A program made the translations under genes and the position numbers. From NCBI GenBank assembly GCA_947167555.1, contig CAMVIO010000071.1, positions 1-8,699 on the forward strand: a stretch of DNA of 8,699 bases. The letters are read 5' to 3'. Under the pieces are notes generated by a model, which was not told the origin of the DNA, made no database searches, and saw only the letters and a list, made by a program, of their open reading frames with translations. Shown here piece after piece: positions 1 through 7,027 of the stretch. Position 1 is the stretch's first letter, and the number at the start of each line of letters is the position of its first letter. Source of the stretch: an uncultured Selenomonadales bacterium (GTDB lineage: Bacteria > Bacillota > Negativicutes > Selenomonadales > Selenomonadaceae).

Positions 1-1
1 A

Positions 2-52
2 AGAGCAATTGTCCATATTTGGAGGGAAACAACGTGGAATACGGCATTTTAG
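2..52 (+). CDS. Possible C-terminal tail of an upstream gene (partial, perhaps prpC)
   Basis: Frame 2 is open from the left edge to a TAG at 50-52 and encodes 16 residues beginning RAIVHIWRE, which would overlap the kinase start by 19 nt. A short hydrophobic strand followed by polar residues fits the end of a PP2C-type phosphatase, and prpC usually sits directly before prkC in Firmicutes. The stretch is too short to identify on its own and may be chance. The frame of prkC itself is also open to the left edge, so the boundary cannot be settled from this window. Confidence 0.25.
   Translation, partial: RAIVHIWRETTWNTAF
21..26 (+). promoter_or_regulatory. Ribosome binding site that sets the prkC start
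   Basis: GGAGGG at 21-26 lies 7 nt before GTG 34. An in-frame TTG at 19-21 overlaps this site and so cannot be the start it serves. The GTG at 34 is therefore preferred. Confidence 0.8.
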
Positions 53-1782
53 ATCACCGTTACGAACTCCTAGAGCATATCGGCGGCGGCGGAATGGCGG
101 ATGTCTATAAAGCGCATGACACCATTTTAGATCGAGTGGTTGCGGTCAAGATTCTCCATGCACAGCTTGCAAATGATGAAGAATTTTTGGGAAAATTCCA
201 ATTGGAAGCTAAGGCGGCAGCAAAGCTTTCCCATCCGAACATCGTCGGTATTTATGATGTTGGGCAAGACGAAAATAAGCACTATATTGTCATGGAATAT
301 GTTGCCGGTGAGACGTTAAAAAAAAGAGTGCAGCGTGATGGTCGAATTCCTGCGGATGAAGCTTTGCGAATAGCAAAAGAAATTGCTCGTGCCCTTCGGA
401 ATGCTCATGCAAATAATTTGGTACATTGCGATATTAAGCCGCATAATATTCTCATTATGCCAGATGGACGTATAAAAGTTGCGGATTTTGGCATATCTCG
501 TGCCGTGACATCTTCGACTTTGACTTATAATGGCACTGTAATCGGCTCTGTACATTATTTTTCGCCGGAACAGGCAAAAGGAACAAAAATTACGACGAAA
601 TCGGATATCTATTCCCTCGGTGTTGTTCTTTATGAGATGTTGACAGGGGAACTACCTTTCACAGGAGAAACGACAGTTAGCATTGCACTGAAGCACTTGC
701 AGGAAGAACCAAAGCCGATTTGTCAGCACGATCGCACATTTCCGCCTGTGATTGAGGCGATTGTACAAAAAACAATGGCAAAAGATCCTGCAGAACGTCC
801 GGATAGCGGAAAATTAATTGAAGACATTCAGCAAGCGGAACGACTCCTTGGTTTTGACAGTGGTTATGACCCCGGAGAACCGGATCCGTTTGCAACTCGT
901 CTTATGCCTCCTATTGAAGCAGATGTATTGCAGAATGAAAAACTATTAGAGTCATCGGAAGTGACGCCGTTTTATAAATCTAAGTTATTTATGCTTGCAA
1001 CGGTGTCCATTGTTTTTCTTGGATTTGCGATTGGTGCTTTCTTAGCGTTTGGTAAATTTTGGAGCATGGCTGAGGTTCAGGTTCCGGATGTAAAAGATCG
1101 TCCTATGGCTCTTGCAAAACAAATTATTGAAACATCAAACTTGCGTGTCAGTGTCATTGAACAATTTGATGCGAAAGTTCCTGCTGGGCAGGTTATTTCC
1201 CAGTCTCCTGAAGCTGGATCAACAGTAAAAGAGCAACGCGTCGTCACAATCTATGTAAGTAAAGGTGGCGAGGAATTGACAATGCCAAATCTCAAAGGCT
1301 TGAGCCGTCTTTCTGCGGAAAGTAAACTCAAAAAAATGGGATTGGTCATAGGGAGCATTTATGAACAAGTATCCGATCAGGAAGCGTGGACGGTACTTGA
1401 TCAGGAACCGGCAGAAGGGAAAAAAATACAAAAAGGACAGAGTGTTGATCTTACGCTTAGTAAAGGAAAACCAATCAAACTGGTTCGTGTGCCGGATTTT
1501 TTAGGAGGAACATTGGACGCAGCAAAAGACCGGCTCAAACAGATTAAATTAGCAGTCGGTACCGTGACTAGGGAAAAAAGCCAGCAGGCATCGGGAACCA
1601 TTCTTCGCCAGACACCAAGTGCGGGAACAGAAGTCGACGAAGGAACAACAGTGGATTTCGTACTAGCGGAGCCTGCAGGGCAATCTGCTCCTACAGTTGG
1701 CTCAAAAAAGGATGAACCAGAGAAAAAGGATGATTCCGGTTCAAAACCACCAAGCCGGACAAATGATACAGGTAAAAAATAA
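34..1782 (+). CDS. prkC: PASTA-domain serine/threonine protein kinase (PrkC/Stk1/PknB family)
   Basis: Membrane kinase that senses muropeptides or lipid II through extracellular PASTA repeats and phosphorylates cell-wall, division and translation proteins. From the GTG start it is 582 aa. The N-terminal kinase domain has a glycine loop (GGGGMADVY, about 17-25), the VAVK lysine at 39, a likely helix-C Glu at 58, a catalytic loop HCDIKPHN at 131-138, DFG at 152-154, a Ser/Thr-rich activation loop (about 160-172) and SPE near 177-179. One transmembrane helix covers about 317-339. Three PASTA repeats follow at about 346-411, 412-478 and 479-546, each with a Q-x-P-x-x-G type motif. A charged Lys/Asp/Ser tail ends the protein. 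The catalytic loop has Cys where RD kinases have Arg. Third-position base use looks more AT-rich than in the genes downstream. It is the first complete gene of the tight run leading to rpe, 32 nt away. The family call is very secure. Confidence 0.97.
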   Translation: MEYGILDHRYELLEHIGGGGMADVYKAHDTILDRVVAVKILHAQLANDEEFLGKFQLEAKAAAKLSHPNIVGIYDVGQDENKHYIVMEYVAGETLKKRVQRDGRIPADEALRIAKEIARALRNAHANNLVHCDIKPHNILIMPDGRIKVADFGISRAVTSSTLTYNGTVIGSVHYFSPEQAKGTKITTKSDIYSLGVVLYEMLTGELPFTGETTVSIALKHLQEEPKPICQHDRTFPPVIEAIVQKTMAKDPAERPDSGKLIEDIQQAERLLGFDSGYDPGEPDPFATRLMPPIEADVLQNEKLLESSEVTPFYKSKLFMLATVSIVFLGFAIGAFLAFGKFWSMAEVQVPDVKDRPMALAKQIIETSNLRVSVIEQFDAKVPAGQVISQSPEAGSTVKEQRVVTIYVSKGGEELTMPNLKGLSRLSAESKLKKMGLVIGSIYEQVSDQEAWTVLDQEPAEGKKIQKGQSVDLTLSKGKPIKLVRVPDFLGGTLDAAKDRLKQIKLAVGTVTREKSQQASGTILRQTPSAGTEVDEGTTVDFVLAEPAGQSAPTVGSKKDEPEKKDDSGSKPPSRTNDTGKK

Positions 1783-1814
1783 CCGTTTATGCTTATAGAA
1801 AGGAGAAAGGGTTT

Positions 1815-2462
1815 ATGCTGAAAATTGCCCCTTCGATTCTTTCGGCTGATTTTTCTAAACTTGGCGTCGAGGTGAAAAGAACAGACGAGGCTGGAGCCGA
1901 TTATATTCATATCGACGTCATGGATGGACAGTTCGTTCCTCAAATTACAATCGGTGCTCCCGTAGTCAAGGCTATTCGACCATATACAAAAAAAGTTTTC
2001 GACGTGCATTTGATGATAGAGCGGCCGGAAGACCAGATTGCCGCATTCGTCGCAGCTGGGGCCGATATCATCACATTCCATGCAGAAGCAACTAAACATG
2101 GGCACCGCATTATGCAGGCGATTCATGAGCATGGGGGCAAAGCGGCAATCGCTTTGAATCCGGGGACGCCAGTTAATATGGCCGAGCCGTTTCTCGATGA
2201 CGCGGATATGATTCTTGTCATGACGGTGAATCCGGGATTTGGCGGGCAAAAGTTCATTCCTTCGACGCTCAAAAAAATCCGGCGTCTGCGTGAAATGATT
2301 GAAGCGTCGACTCGGAATATTGAACTCGAAGTGGATGGCGGGGTCAATGTGGACACGGCGAAACTCATGGTTGACGCGGGGGCGGATGTGTTGGTGGCAG
2401 GGTCGGCGGTGTTCGGGGCAAACAATCTTGCCGAAGCAATTCGATCGATTCGCGTATCATAA
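1815..2462 (+). CDS. rpe: Ribulose-phosphate 3-epimerase
   Basis: Interconverts D-ribulose 5-phosphate and D-xylulose 5-phosphate in the non-oxidative pentose phosphate pathway; cytosolic TIM-barrel enzyme. The 215-aa length is normal for the family. It opens with APSILSADF (5-13). Metal ligands and catalytic residues are visible: H32 and D34 in HIDVMDG, H65 in DVHLMIERP, and D174 in LEVDGG. The phosphate-binding segments NPGFGGQKF (139-147) and the GG and AGSAVFGA stretches near 175-202 are intact. ATG 1815 follows AGGAG at 1801-1805, with a purine-rich extension to 1810. In many Firmicutes rsgA lies between prkC and rpe; here the two are adjacent. folE2 begins 14 nt downstream, so co-transcription is likely. 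Confidence 0.97.
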   Translation: MLKIAPSILSADFSKLGVEVKRTDEAGADYIHIDVMDGQFVPQITIGAPVVKAIRPYTKKVFDVHLMIERPEDQIAAFVAAGADIITFHAEATKHGHRIMQAIHEHGGKAAIALNPGTPVNMAEPFLDDADMILVMTVNPGFGGQKFIPSTLKKIRRLREMIEASTRNIELEVDGGVNVDTAKLMVDAGADVLVAGSAVFGANNLAEAIRSIRVS

Positions 2463-2464
2463 AT

Positions 2465-2469
2465 GGAGG
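2465..2469 (+). promoter_or_regulatory. Ribosome binding site supporting the TTG start of folE2
   Basis: GGAGG at 2465-2469 sits just after the rpe stop and 7 nt before TTG 2477. No ATG or GTG is better placed, and the resulting N-terminus fits the FolE2 family. Confidence 0.8.
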
Positions 2470-2476
2470 ATAAGTT

Positions 2477-3265
2477 TTGGAGGATATACAAAGCAGTGTC
2501 GATTCCCGAGGAATAGCGATTCAACATGTCGGCGTTCGCGACATTCATCTTCCGTTCCAGATCAGAACGAAGGAAGGGGATTTTCAACAGGTATTGGCTC
2601 GTATTTGCTTTACGGTCTCTCTTCCGCAGGAATACAAGGGAACGCACATGAGCCGTTTCATGGAGATTTTAAATCAATGGAGCGCGCAGCCGGTTGCAGA
2701 ATCTGAGATGGAAGCGATTTTAGATGAAGCATTGGCGCGGCTTTCTGTTGCCTCAGCTAATATTGAAATCCGTTTCAAATACTTTATTAAGAAATATGCG
2801 CCGGTCAGCGGCAAGGTGTCGTTTCTTGATCTTGACTGCTGTTTCTATGGCAGCAAGGAAAAAGGCAGGAATTTTGTGTTCGAATTGGGAGTTGAGGTGC
2901 CATCTACATCTCTATGTCCCTGTAGCAAATCCATATCGCGGTATGGAGCGCACAATCAAAGAGGCGTCATGCGGGCCAGATTACGTTTGCGGGAAGGGGT
3001 CGAATGCATCTATATTGAAGATTTGGCCGCTTTGATGGAGAAACAGGCATCGAGCCCGCTCTATCCGCTCTTAAAGCGCGAAGACGAAAAATACGTGACG
3101 GAGCGCGCCTATGAAAATCCCAAATTCGTCGAGGATATGCTCCGCGATCTAGTGATTGCATTTCGGAGGATGCCGGGGTTGGAATGGTTTTCGGTCTCCT
3201 GTGAAAATTATGAGTCGATTCACAATCATAATGCGTATGCCAGTCACGAGGAATGTGTGCAATGA
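2477..3265 (+). CDS. folE2: GTP cyclohydrolase FolE2 (type IB)
   Basis: Converts GTP to 7,8-dihydroneopterin triphosphate, the first step of folate and of queuosine-precursor synthesis. The type IB enzyme (COG1469) belongs to the tunnelling fold but is unrelated in sequence to classical FolE. The 262-aa protein shows the family signatures: an N-terminal VGVRDIHLPF (18-27), GTHMSRF (55-61), the CPCSKSIS segment with C147 and C149, AHNQRG with H159, and a C-terminal ENYESIHNHNAY (243-254). C147 and H159 correspond to the metal and active-site positions described for the Neisseria enzyme. Translation starts at TTG. The TGA stop overlaps the next gene's ATG in an ATGA arrangement, implying translational coupling. 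In some bacteria folE2 is the zinc-starvation backup under Zur; I see no Zur-like palindrome here, and its place inside an operon suggests it may be the housekeeping enzyme. Confidence 0.96.
   Translation: MEDIQSSVDSRGIAIQHVGVRDIHLPFQIRTKEGDFQQVLARICFTVSLPQEYKGTHMSRFMEILNQWSAQPVAESEMEAILDEALARLSVASANIEIRFKYFIKKYAPVSGKVSFLDLDCCFYGSKEKGRNFVFELGVEVPSTSLCPCSKSISRYGAHNQRGVMRARLRLREGVECIYIEDLAALMEKQASSPLYPLLKREDEKYVTERAYENPKFVEDMLRDLVIAFRRMPGLEWFSVSCENYESIHNHNAYASHEECVQ
3248..3253 (+). promoter_or_regulatory. Ribosome binding site that sets the deacetylase start
   Basis: GAGGAA at 3248-3253 is 8 nt before ATG 3262. The earlier in-frame ATG at 3253 overlaps this site, so 3262, which overlaps the folE2 stop as ATGA, is the better start. 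Confidence 0.75.
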
Positions 3266-4125
3266 AGAGGCTTATTGTTAACGCCGATGATTTTGGACTG
3301 CATTCCTCCGTAAATCATGGTATCATAGAAGGGTATGAAAAGGGCTGTATTCGCAGCACATCTTTCGTTGCGGCCGGAGTTGCGGCGGAGGAGGCGGCGG
3401 AACTTGCTAAAAAAAATCCGGGTTTGGGGGTTGGGATTCATTTGACCTTAGTGGCGGAGCGCCCTGTGCTTCCGCCGTCCCAAGTGCCGAGCCTGATTGG
3501 GGAAAATGGATATTTGCTGCCCAATCATGCAGCTTTTATTCGCCGTTATATGACCGGGGGCATTTGCATGGAGCAGCTATACGCAGAATGCGAAGCACAG
3601 ATTCTACGAGCTATGGAAATGGGAGTCCGCCCTACACATATTGACAGCCATCAGCATCTCCATGTGCTCCCTGGTGTGATTCGGACGGTGCTTTTGCTGG
3701 CGAAAAAATTTGGCTTTACGAAAATGCGCCTTCCGGCGGAGCCATTTCTATTTACGGGAGGATATCCGACCTCCGTGGGGCGCTATATGGCAAAATGTGG
3801 TCTGACTTCTTGCGCCCGTATTGTGAAAGGCGCAATCCGCCGTGCTGGTATTATGACACCAGATTCGTTTTTCGGCATGCTGGCGGGGGGCCATCTCTAC
3901 ACGCCGCATTTTCTGTCCATGTTGCGGGCGTTGCCTGACGGCGTTTCTGAAATTATGGTGCACCCGGGCAAAGACAACCGTGTTTTGGATAACATTTACC
4001 ATTGGGCATATCATTGGGAAGAGGAATTGGCCTCTGTGACCTCGGCGGAGGCGATGAAAATGATTGAAGAACGGCAGATTCGCCTGATTTCTTATGAGGA
4101 GTTAACGGATGGGGAAGTTCTATAA
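3262..4125 (+). CDS. YdjC/ChbG/HpnK-family carbohydrate deacetylase
   Basis: Member of the YdjC family, metal-dependent deacetylases that remove acetyl groups from N-acetylated sugars. ChbG acts on chitobiose; HpnK is the hopanoid-cluster relative. From ATG 3262 it is 287 aa. The N-terminal motif VNADDFG (6-12) carries D9 and D10; GIHLTL has H60; DSHQHLHVLPG (128-138) gives the His cluster H130, H132 and H134; VHPG (233-236) gives a further His. These are the expected catalytic and metal residues, so the enzyme looks active. There is no signal peptide, so it is predicted cytosolic. The gene overlaps folE2 by 4 nt and the next membrane-protein gene by 17 nt. That tight coupling with a UPF0104/HpnL-like protein argues for a lipid-linked sugar substrate rather than chitobiose. 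Squalene-hopene genes are not in this window, so a hopanoid role is not shown. Confidence 0.9.
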   Translation: MKRLIVNADDFGLHSSVNHGIIEGYEKGCIRSTSFVAAGVAAEEAAELAKKNPGLGVGIHLTLVAERPVLPPSQVPSLIGENGYLLPNHAAFIRRYMTGGICMEQLYAECEAQILRAMEMGVRPTHIDSHQHLHVLPGVIRTVLLLAKKFGFTKMRLPAEPFLFTGGYPTSVGRYMAKCGLTSCARIVKGAIRRAGIMTPDSFFGMLAGGHLYTPHFLSMLRALPDGVSEIMVHPGKDNRVLDNIYHWAYHWEEELASVTSAEAMKMIEERQIRLISYEELTDGEVL

Positions 4126-5110
4126 GCGGCTGGCACTTCTTATCCTGCTGGTTTTGGCCATATCGGGAGCGGTCATTTATTTTACTGTGGATATTCATAC
4201 GCTTTCGAATTTGACGATGTTCCAGCCGTGGTCGTTGGCGCTGGCGTTGCTTTTCATTGGTGTCGGGCTTTTTTTGGACGGCTCCCGGCTTATGCATCTT
4301 GTACATATATCGCATGAGGATATAACGCTGTCACAGGCGGTGCAGGTTGTATTCGGAAACTACTTTCTTGCACTTTTGACCCCGGGGGCGACGGGAGGTG
4401 CGGTGGCGCAGATGATGTTCCTGCGCCATGCAGGTGTACCTACCGGCAAGGCGACCGTGCTGGTTTTTGTTAGGACGGTGGTCTCGATTCTCTTTTTGAT
4501 TCTGTGCATGCCGTTTATCTTTATGCATGAAGCGCATATTTTGCCCGGGGTTTCCAACGCAAAACTGATGATGATATCGTTTGCGGCGTTTCTCGTTATC
4601 GTATTTCTGGTTTGGGCCATCAATTCCAATCTGCTCGGACAAATCATCGTCAAGTTGGCTCGCAAGCTATCTCCGACGAGACGGCGGTCGCTCATTCACA
4701 TGTACCGCGACACAAGGAACGCCATCCGACTTTTAGCGGAGTCCCCGAAAGCCATGCTTCTCGTCTTCTTCGAGTCAGGACTTTCGCTGATTTGCATTTA
4801 CGCGATTGTGCCATGCTTGCTTCTTGGGCTTGGCGTTTATGATGCTGACTGGTATGCGGTCATGGGGCGCATGATTTTTCTTAACATGTTGCTGTATTTT
4901 ACGCCGACACCTGGCGGCTCGGGGATTGCCGAAGGCGGCTTCGTCTTACTTTTCAGTGAGACTGTGCCCCAAGGGACAGTGGGCATTGTAGCCGTTTGTT
5001 GGCGCTTAATTGCCGAGTATATTCCTTTTTTGATTGGTTTTTATTACACAGTCAAGGTCTTTGGCGTGACATTCCTTCGCAAGAAGGAAGAGTCTGAGCA
5101 AAGTCTTTAA
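4109..5110 (+). CDS. UPF0104/HpnL-like integral membrane protein (LPG-synthase transmembrane fold)
   Basis: Polytopic membrane protein of the family shared by the flippase half of MprF and by HpnL; members are thought to move or handle lipids across the inner membrane. The 333-aa protein has about seven or eight hydrophobic segments, near residues 7-27, 42-62, 75-105 (re-entrant-like), 115-138, 152-172, 214-242, 250-283 and 290-320. Two family signatures are clear: LLTPGATGGAVAQ (89-101) and FTPTPGGSGIAEGG (264-277). The loop at about 180-205 is Lys/Arg-rich and probably cytosolic. It lacks the C-terminal synthase domain of MprF, so it should not make lysyl-phosphatidylglycerol itself. ATG 4109 has GAGGAG at 4096-4101, 7 nt upstream and inside the deacetylase gene. 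The 17-nt overlap couples it to that deacetylase. Confidence 0.88.
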   Translation: MGKFYKRLALLILLVLAISGAVIYFTVDIHTLSNLTMFQPWSLALALLFIGVGLFLDGSRLMHLVHISHEDITLSQAVQVVFGNYFLALLTPGATGGAVAQMMFLRHAGVPTGKATVLVFVRTVVSILFLILCMPFIFMHEAHILPGVSNAKLMMISFAAFLVIVFLVWAINSNLLGQIIVKLARKLSPTRRRSLIHMYRDTRNAIRLLAESPKAMLLVFFESGLSLICIYAIVPCLLLGLGVYDADWYAVMGRMIFLNMLLYFTPTPGGSGIAEGGFVLLFSETVPQGTVGIVAVCWRLIAEYIPFLIGFYYTVKVFGVTFLRKKEESEQSL

Positions 5111-5122
5111 AAAATGGTAAAC

Positions 5123-5130
5123 GGGGAGGA
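5123..5130 (+). promoter_or_regulatory. Ribosome binding site that sets the UPF0173 gene start
   Basis: GGGGAGGA at 5123-5130 is 7 nt before ATG 5138. The upstream in-frame ATG at 5114 has no such site and would translate through it, so 5138 is chosen. Confidence 0.85.
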
Positions 5131-5137
5131 AATATTT

Positions 5138-5818
5138 ATGTTGAAGTACACTTACTACGGACATGCCTGTTTTTTATTGGACGATGGTGCGCATAAGGTG
5201 CTTGCCGATCCGTTTTTGACAGGAAATCCGAAGGCCGCTATTGCGGCGCAAGACGTGAACTGTGATTATATTCTTGTCTCCCATGCTCACGGGGATCATT
5301 TGGGAGACGCGCCGGCCATCGCAAAGCGTACAGGCGCGACAATTATAGCGATTCCCGAAGTGATTGGACTTTGCAACGAGCAGGCAGGGACGGAGCTAAA
5401 AGCTCATGGTATGAACCTCGGTGGTTCTGTCAAACTGCCTTTCGGCAAAGTACGTATGACTCTTGCATTGCACAGCTCCGGTGTGGCAGGCGGCATCGCC
5501 TGCGGCTTTGTCATTCAGATAGGGGGGAAGACGGTTTATTTCGCTGGAGATACGGCTCTCTTCCATGATATGAAACTGATTGGCCGCAAAGATACTATTG
5601 ACTATGCGCTCTTGCCGATTGGAGATAATTACACGATGGGGCTCGAAGACGCGGCTCTCGCGGCGCAGTGGCTGAACGCGGCAAATGTGATACCAATCCA
5701 CTATGATACTTGGCCGGTCATCGAACAGGACGTCAAAAAGTATCAGGAGCTGACAGAATCGAGCACCCGAGCGCATGTCCACATCGTCCAGCCCGGTGAA
5801 GCGTTGGACTTTAAATGA
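5138..5818 (+). CDS. UPF0173 metal-dependent hydrolase (metallo-beta-lactamase fold)
   Basis: Cytosolic metallo-beta-lactamase-fold hydrolase of the widely conserved UPF0173 (YtkL-type) family; its physiological substrate is not known to me. From ATG 5138 it is 226 aa, the usual length. The N-terminus MLKYTYYGHAC carries the family's early His (H9). The HxHxDH metal motif SHAHGDH has H49, H51, D53 and H54. Further ligands fit H112 in LHSS, D138 in FAGDT and H188 in IPIHYDTWP. All metal positions are present, so the enzyme should be active. It starts 27 nt after the membrane-protein gene, and its TGA overlaps the miaA ATG as ATGA, which suggests translational coupling with tRNA modification. 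That adjacency alone does not assign a substrate. Confidence 0.93.
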   Translation: MLKYTYYGHACFLLDDGAHKVLADPFLTGNPKAAIAAQDVNCDYILVSHAHGDHLGDAPAIAKRTGATIIAIPEVIGLCNEQAGTELKAHGMNLGGSVKLPFGKVRMTLALHSSGVAGGIACGFVIQIGGKTVYFAGDTALFHDMKLIGRKDTIDYALLPIGDNYTMGLEDAALAAQWLNAANVIPIHYDTWPVIEQDVKKYQELTESSTRAHVHIVQPGEALDFK

Positions 5819-6759
5819 CGGCAAGTGAACTCAAGGACAAACTGATTGTCATCTTAGGGCCGACTGCTACGGGGAAGACAAAGCTTGCTGTTCGGATTGC
5901 GAAAGAATTGCGGACGAGCATTGTTTCTGGAGATTCGATGCTCGTCTATCGTGGTTTCAACATCGGCAGCGCGAAGCCGAACGAAGCGGAACGAGGAGGC
6001 GTGCGTCATGCGTTGATCGATTGTTTGGACCCCGCAGACGAAGGTTTTAATGCGGCGGATTTTCAGCGGCTGGCTACCGAGGAAATCCATGCACTCAATC
6101 AACGCGGCTCAATCCCAATCCTCGCTGGCGGCACGGGGCTTTATGTGAAAGCACTATTAGAAGGGTATCGTTTCAACAAAAATCACGAAGACAGCGAATA
6201 TCGAGCCTCGCTCGAACGTTTGGCGGAAGAACACGGCAAGACGTACATCCATAAAATGTTGGAAAAAATCGACCCTGAGGCGGCTGCAAGACTCCATGTC
6301 AACGACTTTCGTCGGGTCGTACGGGCGCTTGAGGTTGTGCGTTTTGGGCAAGAAAGAATTTCACGAGAAAAGCGGGAAGTCGGCTTCGTTTACGATGCCT
6401 GTGTAATTGGGCTTCGCGCTGATCGAAAGATACTCTATGAACGGATCGAAAGACGTGTAGACGCGATGATTGTCGCAGGCCTTGAAGAAGAGGTTCGTCA
6501 TCTTCTATCGAGCGGTGTTTCTCGGAACGCTCGTGCAATGCAGGGTATAGGCTATAAAGAGATGGCTGCCTACATTGACGGAGAATTAAGTTTTGTGGAA
6601 GCCGTCGATAACATAAAAAAAGCGACCCGCCATTTTGCCAAGCGTCAATTTACTTGGTATCGAAAGATGCCGTACATACGTTGGTTTGACATTGATGCGG
6701 TTCCTTTTGAGGACCTCGCGGAAAAAGTTTTAGAGACGATTAACCATCATTTTATATGA
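5815..6759 (+). CDS. miaA: tRNA dimethylallyltransferase
   Basis: Transfers a dimethylallyl group from DMAPP to N6 of adenosine 37 in tRNAs reading UNN codons (i6A37), which stabilises codon-anticodon pairing. The 314-aa length is normal. Walker A GPTATGKT lies at 15-22. The DSMLVYRGFNIGSAKP segment (40-55) holds the catalytic Asp D40. LAGGTGLYVKALLEG (103-117), NDFRRVVRALEV (163-174) and QGIGYKEM (243-250) are family hallmarks, and the C-terminal ATRHFAKRQFTWYRKM (270-285) is the usual tRNA-binding region. The start overlaps the preceding stop; no strong ribosome binding site stands out, so translation probably depends on coupling with the upstream gene. The pairing miaA then hfq is a widely conserved gene order. 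Confidence 0.97.
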   Translation: MTASELKDKLIVILGPTATGKTKLAVRIAKELRTSIVSGDSMLVYRGFNIGSAKPNEAERGGVRHALIDCLDPADEGFNAADFQRLATEEIHALNQRGSIPILAGGTGLYVKALLEGYRFNKNHEDSEYRASLERLAEEHGKTYIHKMLEKIDPEAAARLHVNDFRRVVRALEVVRFGQERISREKREVGFVYDACVIGLRADRKILYERIERRVDAMIVAGLEEEVRHLLSSGVSRNARAMQGIGYKEMAAYIDGELSFVEAVDNIKKATRHFAKRQFTWYRKMPYIRWFDIDAVPFEDLAEKVLETINHHFI

Positions 6760-6772
6760 AGGGGAGAGTGTA

Positions 6773-7015
6773 GTGACGGCAAAGACGTTCAATTTACAGG
6801 ACACCTTTTTGAATCAGGCGAGAAAGGAAAATGTAGGCGTTATCGTCCATTTGGTCAACGGGTTTCAGATCAAAGGAAACGTGCGCGGCTTCGACAGCTT
6901 TACGGTTGTCCTAGAGTCGATGGGAAAGCAGCAAATGGTTTATAAGCATGCAATCTCGACAATTACGCCCGCGCGCCCACTGAACTGCGCTTTCGATTTA
7001 GAGAAAAAAGAATAG
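6773..7015 (+). CDS. hfq: RNA-binding protein Hfq
   Basis: Hexameric Sm-like RNA chaperone that binds small RNAs and A-rich messages. The 80-aa protein has the compact form typical of Firmicutes, without the long disordered tail of enterobacterial Hfq. The Sm1 region runs from NLQDTFLN (7-14) through VHLVNGFQIKG (25-35) to RGFDSFTVVLES (38-49), including the proximal-face Gln (Q9), F40 and D41. Sm2 is QMVYKHAISTI (54-64), with the YKH motif at 57-59. GTG 6773 follows GGGGAG at 6761-6766 by 6 nt, 13 nt after miaA. The last ten residues are acidic and basic in mixture. The miaA-hfq linkage and the intact RNA-contact residues make the call secure. Confidence 0.97.
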   Translation: MTAKTFNLQDTFLNQARKENVGVIVHLVNGFQIKGNVRGFDSFTVVLESMGKQQMVYKHAISTITPARPLNCAFDLEKKE

Positions 7016-7027
7016 TATAGAGGAATT

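Noticed and set aside
1401..2249. Open frame of 282 codons on the minus strand across the end of prkC and most of rpe
   Set aside because: It lies wholly opposite two well-supported genes, has no family resemblance, and its low-complexity Ser/Thr-rich part mirrors the coding strand.
2299..2706. Plus-strand frame of 135 codons bridging rpe and folE2
   Set aside because: It is the off-frame reading of two conserved genes, rich in Arg, Trp and Ser, with no ribosome binding site.
3953..4695. Several minus-strand frames opposite the membrane-protein gene
   Set aside because: Highly basic, His- and Gln-rich translations are the usual shadow of hydrophobic membrane-protein codons.
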